From contig JAUIKF010000038.1 of the NCBI GenBank assembly GCA_030430575.1, positions 1 to 64,000 on the forward strand: a stretch of 64,000 nucleotides of DNA, read 5' to 3'. The notes below the pieces were generated by a model. It was not told the origin of the DNA. It saw nothing but the letters and a program-made list of their open reading frames with translations, and searched no databases. Source of the stretch: Bacteroidia bacterium (lineage in GTDB: Bacteria > Bacteroidota > Bacteroidia > J057). Each line of letters starts with the position of its first letter. Position 1 is the first letter of the stretch. Shown one piece after another: positions 33,967 through 42,714 of the stretch. Both the position numbers and the translations under genes were made by a program.

Positions 33967-33983
33967 TAATATGTAACTACATT

Positions 33984-34535
33984 ATGACCCTTTTCACCTC
34001 TGCAAAAGAGAAGCGTCTCTGGATGTGGGCCTTGGCCGTGCTGGTGGCGATTTTCTCAACCCTTTTTGTAGGAAAACCCCTCGCCGAGGTTTTCAGCAAT
34101 CAAGATGTACAAGCTGTCATCTTCCTGCTCGGCATGTTGCTGGTGGGCGCTACGATTATCGTGCATGCCGTCAGGACCAAATCCAGCAAGGCCGAACTGG
34201 CCATTCTGTTAGGAATCGTAGCTGTATACATGATGCTTATCCTGAGGCTCGGCATTCCCGAACGCAGCCATTTGATTGAATATGGGGTGTTGGCCATTTT
34301 TGTCCATAAGGCCCTTGTCGAACGATCCCTTCACAAGAAATTGACTCTTCCTCCTGCTTTATTGGCACTTATGATTACATTTCTGATTGGGGTATTGGAT
34401 GAATGCATTCAATTATTTTTGCCCAATCGCGTGTTTGATCCCGAAGATATTGTGTTCAATGGAATAGCTGTGATGATGGCTTTGGGGGCAAATGTGCTGG
34501 TCAATTGGGTGCAAAAGCGAAAAAAGAAAGCTTAA
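33984..34535 (+). CDS. VanZ family membrane protein
   Basis: 183 residues with about five hydrophobic segments. The VanZ signature is present: ERSHLIEYGVLAIFVHKAL (about 91-109) and GVLDECIQLFLPNRVFDPED (about 134-153), followed by a helix ending VNWVQKRKKKA. VanZ confers low-level teicoplanin resistance in enterococci; most homologues have no known role. The MITE ends 17 bp upstream, so its outward sequence may provide the promoter. Confidence 0.85.
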   Translation: MTLFTSAKEKRLWMWALAVLVAIFSTLFVGKPLAEVFSNQDVQAVIFLLGMLLVGATIIVHAVRTKSSKAELAILLGIVAVYMMLILRLGIPERSHLIEYGVLAIFVHKALVERSLHKKLTLPPALLALMITFLIGVLDECIQLFLPNRVFDPEDIVFNGIAVMMALGANVLVNWVQKRKKKA

Positions 34536-34668
34536 CTTTTGGGCCTCATCCCTTGTGGATTTTTCCCCTGACCTCATTCGACAAAAAATACTGTTGTGCA
34601 AAACTACCGTTGATTGTTAGTCCCGTTATGTGTAATATGCATAATGCTTAACTAGCTTTGCTCACAAA

Positions 34669-36186
34669 ATGACTCATCTTGACTCAACCGCCAAAGATAA
34701 AATTGAGGAATTTAACCTCTTTACAAATCCCTTCTATTTCCTGCTTATCCTGGTTCTTCTGGGAATGATTTCCAGTTGTAAATCGGACGATACAGGGGCC
34801 TTAGGGTCCACTTACCCTAGCGATATTGCCCCTATCTTAAATAAATCTTGTGCGACTACAGGTTGCCACAATGCGCAAAGCGCCCCTGGCGCCGGAGGCC
34901 TCAACCTGGCGTCCTGGTCGGACCTCTTTGAAGGAAGTCGTGGCGGAAGCCCCGTCATTCCTTATGCGCCGCACCTCAGCTATCTCTTATTCAGTGTGAA
35001 TACAGACTCCACCCTCGGTTCTACCCTTGAGCCTACGATGCCCTTTAACCAGCCTGCGCTCTCAGCAGAAGAATATGCCACGCTGTGGAACTGGGTGTAT
35101 GACGGGGCGCTGAATGCCGAGGGCGAGGAGCGCTTTCCCCCCGACCCCAATCGTAAGAAGTGGTATATAGGCCATCAGATCTGTGACGAGGTAGCTGTTT
35201 TTGATGCTGAGAGCCGCCAGATCATGCGATTCATCGATGTGGGGACTGACCCCATCAGTGTGGAATTTGTCTTCGACATACAAGTCAGTCCTGATGGCAA
35301 GGACTGGTATGTGGTATTTTTTGGGGCCAATGAACATATCTCGCGGTACAGTACCACAACGGACGAAAAAGTAGCGGACATCCCGTTGGGATTTCCAGGT
35401 TTCAGCACACTCACATTTTCTCCCGACAGCAAATTTGCCTTTGCTTGTAGTGAGTATTTCTCTAAGCTGAAAGTCATCGACTTGCAGCAAAACACCACGA
35501 TAGGCGCCGCCCAGGGGTTTGACTTCGAGGTTCGTGGCCCTGCCGTCCATCCTGCTCGCCAGCAGGTATATCTGACACAGCATCGCGACAAAGGGCTGAG
35601 TGTCGTGGATTACGACGACAATGGCCGCCTCAGCAACGAGCGCAATATAGACCTGATCCAAGGCGTGCCGCCAGCCATTCTGGGCGATGTACATCCCTTT
35701 GAGATTTTATTCCTGCCCGATGGCAGTAAGTATTTTGTGACCTGTACCCATAGCCATGAAGTACGTGTACTGGATGGGCAAACGGATAGTTTGCTGGAGG
35801 TAATTGACCTGCCTGCGATTCCTTCACGGATGACCTACTCTGCGGCTACAGACCGCTTATTTGTCTCTTGCATGGATGACCTGGTGACCTGGGCGGGAGA
35901 TGTGACCAAGAGAGGGTCTATTGCTGTGATCAAAGGAGCTACTCACACCATAGAGCGGATGCTCTATTCGGGCTTTCAACCCTATTCTATGGCAGCGGAT
36001 GATGCCAGTGGCCTCTTGATTGTCACGAATCGAAATACGGACATTACGGGGCCTGTCCCGCACCATGCCACTTACTGTGAAGGGCGAAATGGTTATGTGG
36101 CTTTGATTGATTTAAACACTTTAGCGGTGATACAAGGTTACAAACCAGAGATTTTAGCCGACCCATCTACTGTAGCTGTTAAGTGA
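34669..36186 (+). CDS. Lipoprotein with CX4CH cytochrome-like segment and YVTN beta-propeller
   Basis: 505 residues. Lipobox GMISSC (Cys37), after a long N-terminus. Residues of about 50-150 resemble the Planctomycete-type cytochrome C domain: ILNKSCATTGCHNAQS has a CX4CH arrangement, and TMPFNQPALSAEEYATLWNWV supplies a possible axial Met. Residues of about 165-505 form a YVTN-type propeller (VSPDGKDWYVVFFG, FSPDSKFAFACSEY, FLPDGSKYFVTCTHSHEVRVLD). It probably sits at the periplasmic or outer surface in electron transfer or binding. It precedes a secreted multicopper oxidase by 260 bp, and both could act on the same redox substrate. Confidence 0.75.
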   Translation: MTHLDSTAKDKIEEFNLFTNPFYFLLILVLLGMISSCKSDDTGALGSTYPSDIAPILNKSCATTGCHNAQSAPGAGGLNLASWSDLFEGSRGGSPVIPYAPHLSYLLFSVNTDSTLGSTLEPTMPFNQPALSAEEYATLWNWVYDGALNAEGEERFPPDPNRKKWYIGHQICDEVAVFDAESRQIMRFIDVGTDPISVEFVFDIQVSPDGKDWYVVFFGANEHISRYSTTTDEKVADIPLGFPGFSTLTFSPDSKFAFACSEYFSKLKVIDLQQNTTIGAAQGFDFEVRGPAVHPARQQVYLTQHRDKGLSVVDYDDNGRLSNERNIDLIQGVPPAILGDVHPFEILFLPDGSKYFVTCTHSHEVRVLDGQTDSLLEVIDLPAIPSRMTYSAATDRLFVSCMDDLVTWAGDVTKRGSIAVIKGATHTIERMLYSGFQPYSMAADDASGLLIVTNRNTDITGPVPHHATYCEGRNGYVALIDLNTLAVIQGYKPEILADPSTVAVK

Positions 36187-36243
36187 AAAAGATGATTTAG
36201 GCAAATGGAAATCAATAATAATATAAAACCCAACGGCAAAGCG

Positions 36244-36373
36244 GTCATTTCGACCAGCGGGAGAAATCCAACAATGTGGTCTAGCTGCCTACTCGAAGCG
36301 GGTGCAAAACATTATGAAGACCCGCTATAAAAGAGGTTGTTAGATTTCTCCTTCCTGCGGTCGTCGAAATGAC
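36244..36373. repeat. Inverted-repeat element (GTCATTTCGAC family)
   Basis: GTCATTTCGACCAGCGGGAG at 36244 is mirrored by a segment ending CGGTCGTCGAAATGAC at 36373; GAGAAATC / GATTTCTC lie further in. About 130 bp, no coding sequence. It lies in the 260-bp gap before the multicopper oxidase gene. Confidence 0.7.
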
Positions 36374-36448
36374 AGCAAGGCTGTAAAAGTCACAATATTT
36401 TAACTTAAAAATTACTTTTTCAATAATCACTTTTAACCCTCAATTTCT

Positions 36449-38329
36449 ATGAGACACACTTACCTCAAGAACGTGTACCCACCCAAATTCTGGTATGCAT
36501 GTTCCCTCATTCTGGCAATGGGCTTAACTTCGGGCTTTTCCCAAAGCCGCTTTAGTACCCGCATGGCCATTCCCGACCTCTATGACAGGGCTGCCGATAC
36601 CCTGTTTGTAGATGTAGAGACCCACAACTTTGGGGTTGCAGGCTTAACCAATGTGGAAACATTTGCCTATAACCATGAATTCAGTGGGAGCAATAGCTAT
36701 TTAGGTCCCACCTTGACCTGGAGAGTGGGACGAACTCAGTCCGTACATATCACGAACCGCTTGCCCGATAGTGCGGGCATGCGTACTACCGTCCACTGGC
36801 ATGGGGCTAATATCCCGGCCTATACAGACGGCGGGCCTCACCAATTTTTTGATCCAGGCGAATCATTTGATGTGGAATTTCCCATTATAGAACCGCCTAC
36901 TACCCTTTGGTACCACCCCCATGCGGAAGATATCACCTATACCCAGGTCCAGATGGGACTTGCAGGGCTTATTATCATTAGGGAAAACGGAGATCCTGTA
37001 GAAGCAATCGCCCCACACACCTACGGTCATGATGACATTCCATTAGTCCTTCAGGATATTCATTTCAATACTTCCACTACCATCGATACCACCAAAGGAC
37101 CAGGCGGCGCGCCAGATAGGACCATGGTGACCAATGGGGTAGTTCAGCCTTATTTGGAACTTCCTCCACAGCCCGTTCGATTCAGAATCCTCGATGGCTC
37201 TACTCGGAACTCTTATATGGTGGGATTTGTCACAGATACCCTGGACCCTGTGGGTAGCAGAATTCCTTTTTATCTGCTTTCCAGTGATGGAGGATACCTC
37301 CCAGATAGTGTGCGGATGGTGACCTCCCTAGAGACCAGCCCCGGCATCCGGAATGGTGTCATTGTAGACTTTTCCAATCACGCTGGCGAGACCCTTTATG
37401 CCATGAATTTTAATGATGAACTACGCCCTGGCATTGTAGGCTCTTCTGTCAATAGACCGCCCGTCAATAATACCTTTCTTCAAATTCGGGTAGGAAATAA
37501 CCCAATAGTGCCCATTGGTGCCATACCTGCTTCCCTTCCGGCAATTGATCCTCTCCCTATGCCAGATACTTCTCGGACCATTCTCTTGACAGGCTTTACC
37601 AAACGAGATACCACGCCACTGGGCATCGATAGCAATCAGTATGATTTCAATAAAATCAACACCATTGTGAAGTTGGGAGACACAGAAGACTGGACCATCA
37701 AGAATGAAACCAATGTAGCGCACCCTTTCCACATTCACTTGATTCAGTTTTATGTGCAAAGTGTAGAAGATTCCTTTGGGAATGTATGTAATATTGGAGA
37801 TGCTTGCTTCCCGAAAAACCTGATCGGACCCAAGGACGATATCCTGGTCTATCCAGGCGAAAAGATCACCTTCAGGGCTACCTTTGATACCTATGGGCGT
37901 CCTAAGCCCTTCACAGGAGGGAATCTGGACAGCGCGGCCTATATGTATCACTGCCATATCCTGACGCACGAGGACGGGTATTATCGCTCTACCGCCAGTA
38001 CCCTTGCCAGTCGTGCCCCTTGGGGCATGATGCAGCAGTTTGCTGTGTGGGATGGCACCACTCGTCCTACGGACTTGGAAAGGCCTATCGAAGAAGATAT
38101 GGTGATTTTCCCAAATCCAGCTGATGAGGTCATTTACCTCAATGCTGAGAGTCCCAAAATGAGTACGGTCCGAATCTATGACATTCAGGGACGGTTGTTG
38201 ATGGAAAAGGTACTGCCACCTTTCAATGGAAGTACTTCCATCGATGTCTCTGCCATAGACCAAGGCATGATCCTCGTAGAATGGACGACTACTGAGGGCA
38301 AGCAGATCAAGAAGATTGTGATGGAATAA
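36449..38329 (+). CDS. Secreted multicopper oxidase with T9SS sorting domain
   Basis: 626 residues. Signal peptide about 1-32 (SGFSQ). Copper motifs are in order: TVHWHGANIP, LWYHPHAEDI, HPFHIHLIQFYV and YMYHCHILTHEDGYYR. The position five residues after the last His, usually Met, Leu or Phe, is Tyr. A T9SS sorting domain (MVIFPNPADEV to the end) follows. Laccase/CotA/CueO-type enzymes oxidise phenols, Mn or Cu(I) with reduction of O2 to water. This one should act on the cell surface. The preceding cytochrome/YVTN lipoprotein may be a functional partner. Confidence 0.9.
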   Translation: MRHTYLKNVYPPKFWYACSLILAMGLTSGFSQSRFSTRMAIPDLYDRAADTLFVDVETHNFGVAGLTNVETFAYNHEFSGSNSYLGPTLTWRVGRTQSVHITNRLPDSAGMRTTVHWHGANIPAYTDGGPHQFFDPGESFDVEFPIIEPPTTLWYHPHAEDITYTQVQMGLAGLIIIRENGDPVEAIAPHTYGHDDIPLVLQDIHFNTSTTIDTTKGPGGAPDRTMVTNGVVQPYLELPPQPVRFRILDGSTRNSYMVGFVTDTLDPVGSRIPFYLLSSDGGYLPDSVRMVTSLETSPGIRNGVIVDFSNHAGETLYAMNFNDELRPGIVGSSVNRPPVNNTFLQIRVGNNPIVPIGAIPASLPAIDPLPMPDTSRTILLTGFTKRDTTPLGIDSNQYDFNKINTIVKLGDTEDWTIKNETNVAHPFHIHLIQFYVQSVEDSFGNVCNIGDACFPKNLIGPKDDILVYPGEKITFRATFDTYGRPKPFTGGNLDSAAYMYHCHILTHEDGYYRSTASTLASRAPWGMMQQFAVWDGTTRPTDLERPIEEDMVIFPNPADEVIYLNAESPKMSTVRIYDIQGRLLMEKVLPPFNGSTSIDVSAIDQGMILVEWTTTEGKQIKKIVME

Positions 38330-38337
38330 GGGAAGAA

Positions 38338-38376
38338 AGTCTGAGCGTCTGAATGTCCGATAGTCTGAGCGACAAA
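38338..38376. repeat. GTCTGA-rich repeat after a stop codon
   Basis: AGTCTGAGCGTCTGAATGTC and further AGTCTGAGCG copies follow the multicopper oxidase stop by 9 bp. A matching GTCTGA repeat follows the deaminase gene at 49172. Confidence 0.6.
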
Positions 38377-38440
38377 GGCAGGAAGGAAGGTTCGATGGTT
38401 CGAGCGTCGAAGTCGATTTGCGTTTCTTTTTGAACTTGAA

Positions 38441-38658
38441 CTAGTGCCTTCGGCACCTAATGCTTAGTGGTTTATGGCTATAGGCCGGATTACGCAAAGA
38501 TCCATCGCCTAGTCCGGAAATCCGGCCCAGCGCATCATAATGCGCCTCTTATTTTGCTTGCCTATGCAAGCTGGCGCGGATTTCGGCTAGTGCGGTCGGT
38601 ATGAAGGGTAATCCGCGCCTAATCTTAACAGCTAACTATTTTGTGCCGAAGGCACTAG
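38441..38658. mobile_element. MITE family 1, copy b (218 bp)
   Basis: CTAGTGCCTTCGGCAC at the left and GTGCCGAAGGCACTAG at the right are perfect 16-bp inverted repeats. Compared with copy a both termini changed T/A to C/G in parallel (GCTTTCAGC to GCCTTCGGC). Internal blocks match copy a. It lies between a gene and its terminator. Confidence 0.85.
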
Positions 38659-38676
38659 CCTCTCATGCTTTCTCTT

Positions 38677-38716
38677 CCCCCAAAGATTCCCTTCGTGGAT
38701 TCTTTGGGGGTTTTTA
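38677..38716 (+). terminator. Rho-independent terminator
   Basis: CCCCCAAAGATTCC (38677-38690) pairs with GGATTCTTTGGGGG (38697-38710) with one mismatch, followed by TTTTT. It probably ends the multicopper oxidase transcript. The remaining gap to 38832 shows no other feature. Confidence 0.8.
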
Positions 38717-38832
38717 TTTGCAAATAGAAATTAGCACTGAAATAAATGGGCAGAACCCCAAAATACTGATTATCAACTACCTACCATTAATCAATCAATA
38801 ATCTACCAATTAATAATCTCATCCTTCAACCA

Positions 38833-39204
38833 TCACTCCGTCACTGGAATATCCGTCTCAAAATCCTCCTTTGGATGTAAATCCACATAAATGCCGCCCA
38901 CCACATTTTCAAATATCAAGCTGTCATAGCCTATCCCATACAAGTAATAATCCCCTTTCTCCAATCCTTCAAAAATATAATGGGCATCTGCCCCTGCTAC
39001 GACTTGAGCATCATAATCGGCTGGCGTGGTGCCAGGAAGCTCGGAAGCGCCATATTTGATGTAGACAATGGCATGAGGAATGGGCTGCCCATGGTGCTCC
39101 ACGTTTCCAGAGATGGAGGACTTGCCGCCAAGCCCTTCTTCCGTGCAGGCACTGAAGGCCAATATTCCAACAATAAGGACTGAGAGGAGAATGATTCTTT
39201 TCAT
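38833..39204 (-). CDS. Lipoprotein with carboxypeptidase-regulatory-like domain
   Basis: 123 residues. Lipobox LAFSAC (Cys20). The mature part SSISGNVEHHGQPIPHAIVYIKYG, ADAHYIFEGLEKGDYYLYGIGYD is a small transthyretin-like/carboxypeptidase-regulatory-like sandwich. It is probably an envelope-anchored protein of unknown function, transcribed divergently from the DUF4180 gene. Confidence 0.75.
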   Translation of the reverse strand: MKRIILLSVLIVGILAFSACTEEGLGGKSSISGNVEHHGQPIPHAIVYIKYGASELPGTTPADYDAQVVAGADAHYIFEGLEKGDYYLYGIGYDSLIFENVVGGIYVDLHPKEDFETDIPVTE

Positions 39205-39311
39205 TTATGCTATCTTTAGGTGATTCAATTGATAGACAAACATACGGTTAAGCGGAAAAGTAGAAAAGGAAATTGTGGCAATAGTAAAGATGTTTTTTTC
39301 CAAAATAGCGC

Positions 39312-39671
39312 ATGAACATTGAGATAATTACCCCAAAAGGCATTACAATCGCCTTACTCGCTTCTGATGACATAGAAATTCAAAACACCCAAGATGCCTT
39401 AGACCTCATGATGAACTGTAGGTATCAAGGAGCTGATTGTATCATCCTACACGAACGAAATTTGTTGCCAGAATTCTTCGACCTTTCCTCGAAGATGGCC
39501 GGAGACATTTTACAAAAATTCTCCACCTACGATGCCCGATTGGCCATTGTTGGGAACTTTGAAGAGGTTCCCAGTAAAAGCCTGAAAGACTTTATTCATG
39601 AAAGTAATAAGGTGGGGCGGATCAATTTTGTGAATTCCTTGGAAGAGGCGAAGGAGGTGTTTTCCGGGTAA
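39312..39671 (+). CDS. DUF4180 protein
   Basis: 119 residues, full family length. IIXXXGITIALLASDDIEIQ-type start, DALDLMMNCRYQGADCIIL, FDLSSKMAGDILQKFSTYDARLAIVG and a C-terminal INFVNSLEEAKEVF match DUF4180. These are cytoplasmic alpha/beta proteins of unknown function; some are found beside regulators, which is not the case here. Confidence 0.85.
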   Translation: MNIEIITPKGITIALLASDDIEIQNTQDALDLMMNCRYQGADCIILHERNLLPEFFDLSSKMAGDILQKFSTYDARLAIVGNFEEVPSKSLKDFIHESNKVGRINFVNSLEEAKEVFSG

Positions 39672-39766
39672 TAATAAGTTCATTTGGAATGGACGATTGG
39701 GCTTACACCTTCGTTACCCTGAATAACGAGCGTAGTACCCTCCTCTCTTTCCTTTAGTAAAAATAA

Positions 39767-41794
39767 ATGAAACACCTATTTACCCTCCTCCTCCTTACCC
39801 TCACTTTCGACATTTCCCATGCACAATGGACGAAAACGGAAGGCCCCTATCAATCCAACATCATATCCTTTGCCGAAAACAACGACAGCTTATATGCTGT
39901 AGACCAAGGTTTCGGAGTATTTTTGTCGACAGACAACGGAGCGAGTTGGACCTCTATGAGGAATGGCCTGCCCACCAGTTTTACAGTCTTTCACGATATG
40001 ACGATCGCCGATAATGACATGTTCTTGGGCACTGATCAGGGGGCATTCTTGTCTAGTGACGGAGGGGCAAATTGGACTGCCATCAATACTGGCTTCGCCG
40101 CTAATACCAAGGTCTACGTCTTGTTAAAGGATCGTAATACGGTGTATGCAGGCACGCGCGATGGGATATACACTACGATCAATAATGGAGGGAATTGGGC
40201 CTTCGCAAGTACGGGAATGCCTGCCAATACCCGTATTGGGGCATTGGCGATCCGCGATTCTATTGTATTTGCAGGCACCAGTCAAGGCATATTTACAACG
40301 ACCGATAACGGCGCTAACTGGACAATCAGGAATAATGGACTGCCTTCCTCCATATTTGTCTATTCCATGGCCGTTTCAGGCACCAATATCTATGCGGGCA
40401 CCTCGGACGGTGTCTATCTATCTACTGATGATGGCAATAGCTGGATCGCCAGGAATAATGGACTGTTGCACAAATTTGGTCTATCGCTGTATACTACTGG
40501 CGGGCAGGTGTATGCAGGCAGTGCCTCTGGGCTATTTGTTTCTTCCAATGCGGGAACCAATTGGACCCAGATAAAAAATGGAGAAACGAATTTAGTTTCT
40601 GATAGGAATAGGACCGATGCTGTCTGGACAGAAGGCACAACTATTTTTTCAGGCGGAAATGAAGGCGTCAGTGTATCTGCGGATACAGGCAAGACCTGGA
40701 CTCTTCACAATAAGGGCTTCCCCTTCATAGACATCAGTTCCCTAGCAACCAATGGTGACAGGGTTTATATTGGGGCCCACAGAGGGCTGTTTGTCACCAA
40801 GGACAATGGCAGCACTTGGGAGTCTCTAGCCAATGCATGGATTTCCACGTTGAAAGCCCAAGGTACTCATATCTATATTGGCAATACGCCAGGACTTATC
40901 TATGCTTCTTCTGATAATGGGCAAAATTGGGCGCAAGGGTTAGGCTTTTCTGATAATGGGCAGGATGTCTTCGCAGTGGCAGGCAATACCGTTTTTGCAA
41001 AATACAATAGCCTGGTCACGGGAACCGGGTACCTCTCGACTGACTATGGCGCATCCTTCAATCGATATGATTTCTCATATAGCCTATTTGCCAACAGAGA
41101 TGATACGACCCTTTTCGCTGTGGACAGTACGATCGTCCAATACACTGGAGGCGTGTGGACGCCCGTCAGCAGCGTCCTTATGGATACAGCCACTTCTTTA
41201 GCGGTGAATGGTACGACTTTGTTTGTCGGCACCAAGGGAGGGGTACTTACCTCACCCCACAATGGTTCCCAATGGCAAAAGGTGAATGTCGGATCACCAA
41301 CTGCCGTCATTACCTACCTCGCAGTGCAAGGCCCGAAGGTATATGCGACCACTTCTGACAATCAGATCTTCGCCTCTGTAAATAATGGCAATACTTGGTT
41401 TGATTTCACCGACAATTTTGCAGATAGCATTATCGGTAAGCGGCCTTTCCGTTTGCAAGGAACCCACATGCTTATCAATGACACCCATATCTTTATCGGG
41501 GCCAAAGATGGCGTATGGGTGCGCCCCTTATCTGAATTAGTAGGCTTATCGCCAGAGATAGAGAACGATCCTTTTATCATTTACCCCAATCCTTCTGAAG
41601 GCATATTCACCATCAAAGGAGAAAAGGTAAACGCGGTCATCGTCCGGGATGTATTGGGAAAAATGGTTTATCAAACTCCAGGCTCCAATAATTCTTCTAC
41701 CACAATAGACCTTTCTCATTTCCCAAGCGGCGTCTATTTAGTGACTATTGAACATGCTGACATGGCTTATACCAAGAAAGTTGTGATTCGATAG
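39767..41794 (+). CDS. Secreted sortilin/Ycf48-like propeller protein with T9SS sorting domain
   Basis: 675 residues. Signal peptide 1-19 (ISHA). Roughly a dozen repeats of the form 'FLSTDNGASWT ... NGLP ... IYAGT-DGVY' (e.g. STDNGASWTSMRNGLP, TTDNGANWTIRNNGLPS), which make BNR/Asp-box beta-propellers. The C-terminal FIIYPNPSEGIFTIKG ... GVYLVTIEHADMAYTKKVVIR is a T9SS sorting domain. It should be exported to the surface; the role is unknown. Confidence 0.85.
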   Translation: MKHLFTLLLLTLTFDISHAQWTKTEGPYQSNIISFAENNDSLYAVDQGFGVFLSTDNGASWTSMRNGLPTSFTVFHDMTIADNDMFLGTDQGAFLSSDGGANWTAINTGFAANTKVYVLLKDRNTVYAGTRDGIYTTINNGGNWAFASTGMPANTRIGALAIRDSIVFAGTSQGIFTTTDNGANWTIRNNGLPSSIFVYSMAVSGTNIYAGTSDGVYLSTDDGNSWIARNNGLLHKFGLSLYTTGGQVYAGSASGLFVSSNAGTNWTQIKNGETNLVSDRNRTDAVWTEGTTIFSGGNEGVSVSADTGKTWTLHNKGFPFIDISSLATNGDRVYIGAHRGLFVTKDNGSTWESLANAWISTLKAQGTHIYIGNTPGLIYASSDNGQNWAQGLGFSDNGQDVFAVAGNTVFAKYNSLVTGTGYLSTDYGASFNRYDFSYSLFANRDDTTLFAVDSTIVQYTGGVWTPVSSVLMDTATSLAVNGTTLFVGTKGGVLTSPHNGSQWQKVNVGSPTAVITYLAVQGPKVYATTSDNQIFASVNNGNTWFDFTDNFADSIIGKRPFRLQGTHMLINDTHIFIGAKDGVWVRPLSELVGLSPEIENDPFIIYPNPSEGIFTIKGEKVNAVIVRDVLGKMVYQTPGSNNSSTTIDLSHFPSGVYLVTIEHADMAYTKKVVIR

Positions 41795-41872
41795 ACAAAT
41801 CCATAGATTTCAATCAGATACATCGATATATTGCTCAATTATTGACTAATTAAATATTCCCCTACTCCTGCC

Positions 41873-42370
41873 ATGGCCAGACCTAAAACCAAATCGGAAC
41901 TGCTGATAGCAAGTAAGGAAAATTTCAATAAGCTAAATGCTATTATTGATCAGCTCAGTGAAGCAGAGCAGCAGAAAGAATTTCCCGAAGGCACCATGAA
42001 TAGGAATATTCGTGATGTATTGGGCCACCTTCATCATTGGCACCTGATGATGCTAGATTGGCATGAGGTGGGGATGTCGGGAAAAAAGCCTCATATGCCT
42101 GCCAAAGGATATACATGGAAAATGACGCCTGAATTGAACCGATGGATCCATGCGAATTACCAAAACACCTCTCTTGACACAGTTCGCACCCTTCTGAATG
42201 AAAGTTATCTAGCAGTCCAGCAGCTCATCAACCACCATAGCGAGGAAGAATTATTTGAGAAGAAAAGGTATAAATGGACTGGTAGTACTTCCCTTGGAGC
42301 ATACCTTATTTCCAGTACATCGAGTCATTATGACTGGGCGCTGAAATTGATCAAGAAAGCGAATAAGTAA
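41873..42370 (+). CDS. ClbS/DfsB family four-helix bundle protein
   Basis: 165 residues. MARPKTKSELLIASKENFNKL, the DVLGHLHHWHLMMLDWHE segment with clustered His, and YTWKMTPELNRWI match the ClbS/DfsB (DUF1706) family. ClbS of colibactin producers is a cyclopropane hydrolase that protects from the toxin; most homologues have no known substrate. Cytoplasmic. The stop precedes a hairpin-rich gap. Confidence 0.85.
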   Translation: MARPKTKSELLIASKENFNKLNAIIDQLSEAEQQKEFPEGTMNRNIRDVLGHLHHWHLMMLDWHEVGMSGKKPHMPAKGYTWKMTPELNRWIHANYQNTSLDTVRTLLNESYLAVQQLINHHSEEELFEKKRYKWTGSTSLGAYLISSTSSHYDWALKLIKKANK

Positions 42371-42525
42371 TCCTTCCGCTCGAAATCATGGATTCGTTTG
42401 CCCTTGATGATGTATGGCATGTATCCCAATTTTGTCATTAGGCTGGAGTTTCGGGTACTGGTAGGGGAGAAAAGGGATGTGGGATGGTGGAAAAAAGTGG
42501 AAGAAGGAGTGAGGAGAATTTCTCT

Positions 42526-42576
42526 TAACCGTTGACTAACCGTTATAACCGTTAACTAACGGTTAGTCAACGGTTA
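42526..42576. repeat. Perfect 19-bp-arm hairpin
   Basis: TAACCGTTGACTAACCGTT (42526-42544) and its exact reverse complement (42558-42576), with a loop that repeats AACCGTTAACT. It is built from overlapping AACCGTTA units. It lies in the gap 42371-42714, where only the promoter-like site below was also noted. Confidence 0.85.
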
Positions 42577-42647
42577 TCCTCATAACTTCCTGATTGTCAA
42601 AAGCTACCCCTCACCCATTTTGCAGCCATTTTGTCGAAATCATCAAC

Positions 42648-42684
42648 TTTTTGACAAAATCCCAACAAAATACCCTAATTTTTG
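42648..42684 (+). promoter_or_regulatory. Candidate Bacteroidota-type promoter
   Basis: TTTTTG (42648-42653), 22 nt, then TAATTTTTG (42676-42684), about 31 bp before the ATG at 42715. It resembles the TTTG / TAnnTTTG consensus with a one-base expansion. Confidence 0.35.
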
Positions 42685-42714
42685 GGCCTGATCTATCACC
42701 TTATTTTTTTGCTC

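Noticed and set aside
39767-41794. Internal DNA repeats as a mobile array
   Set aside because: The repetition follows from the protein's Asp-box propeller repeats; the DNA is too divergent for recent duplication.
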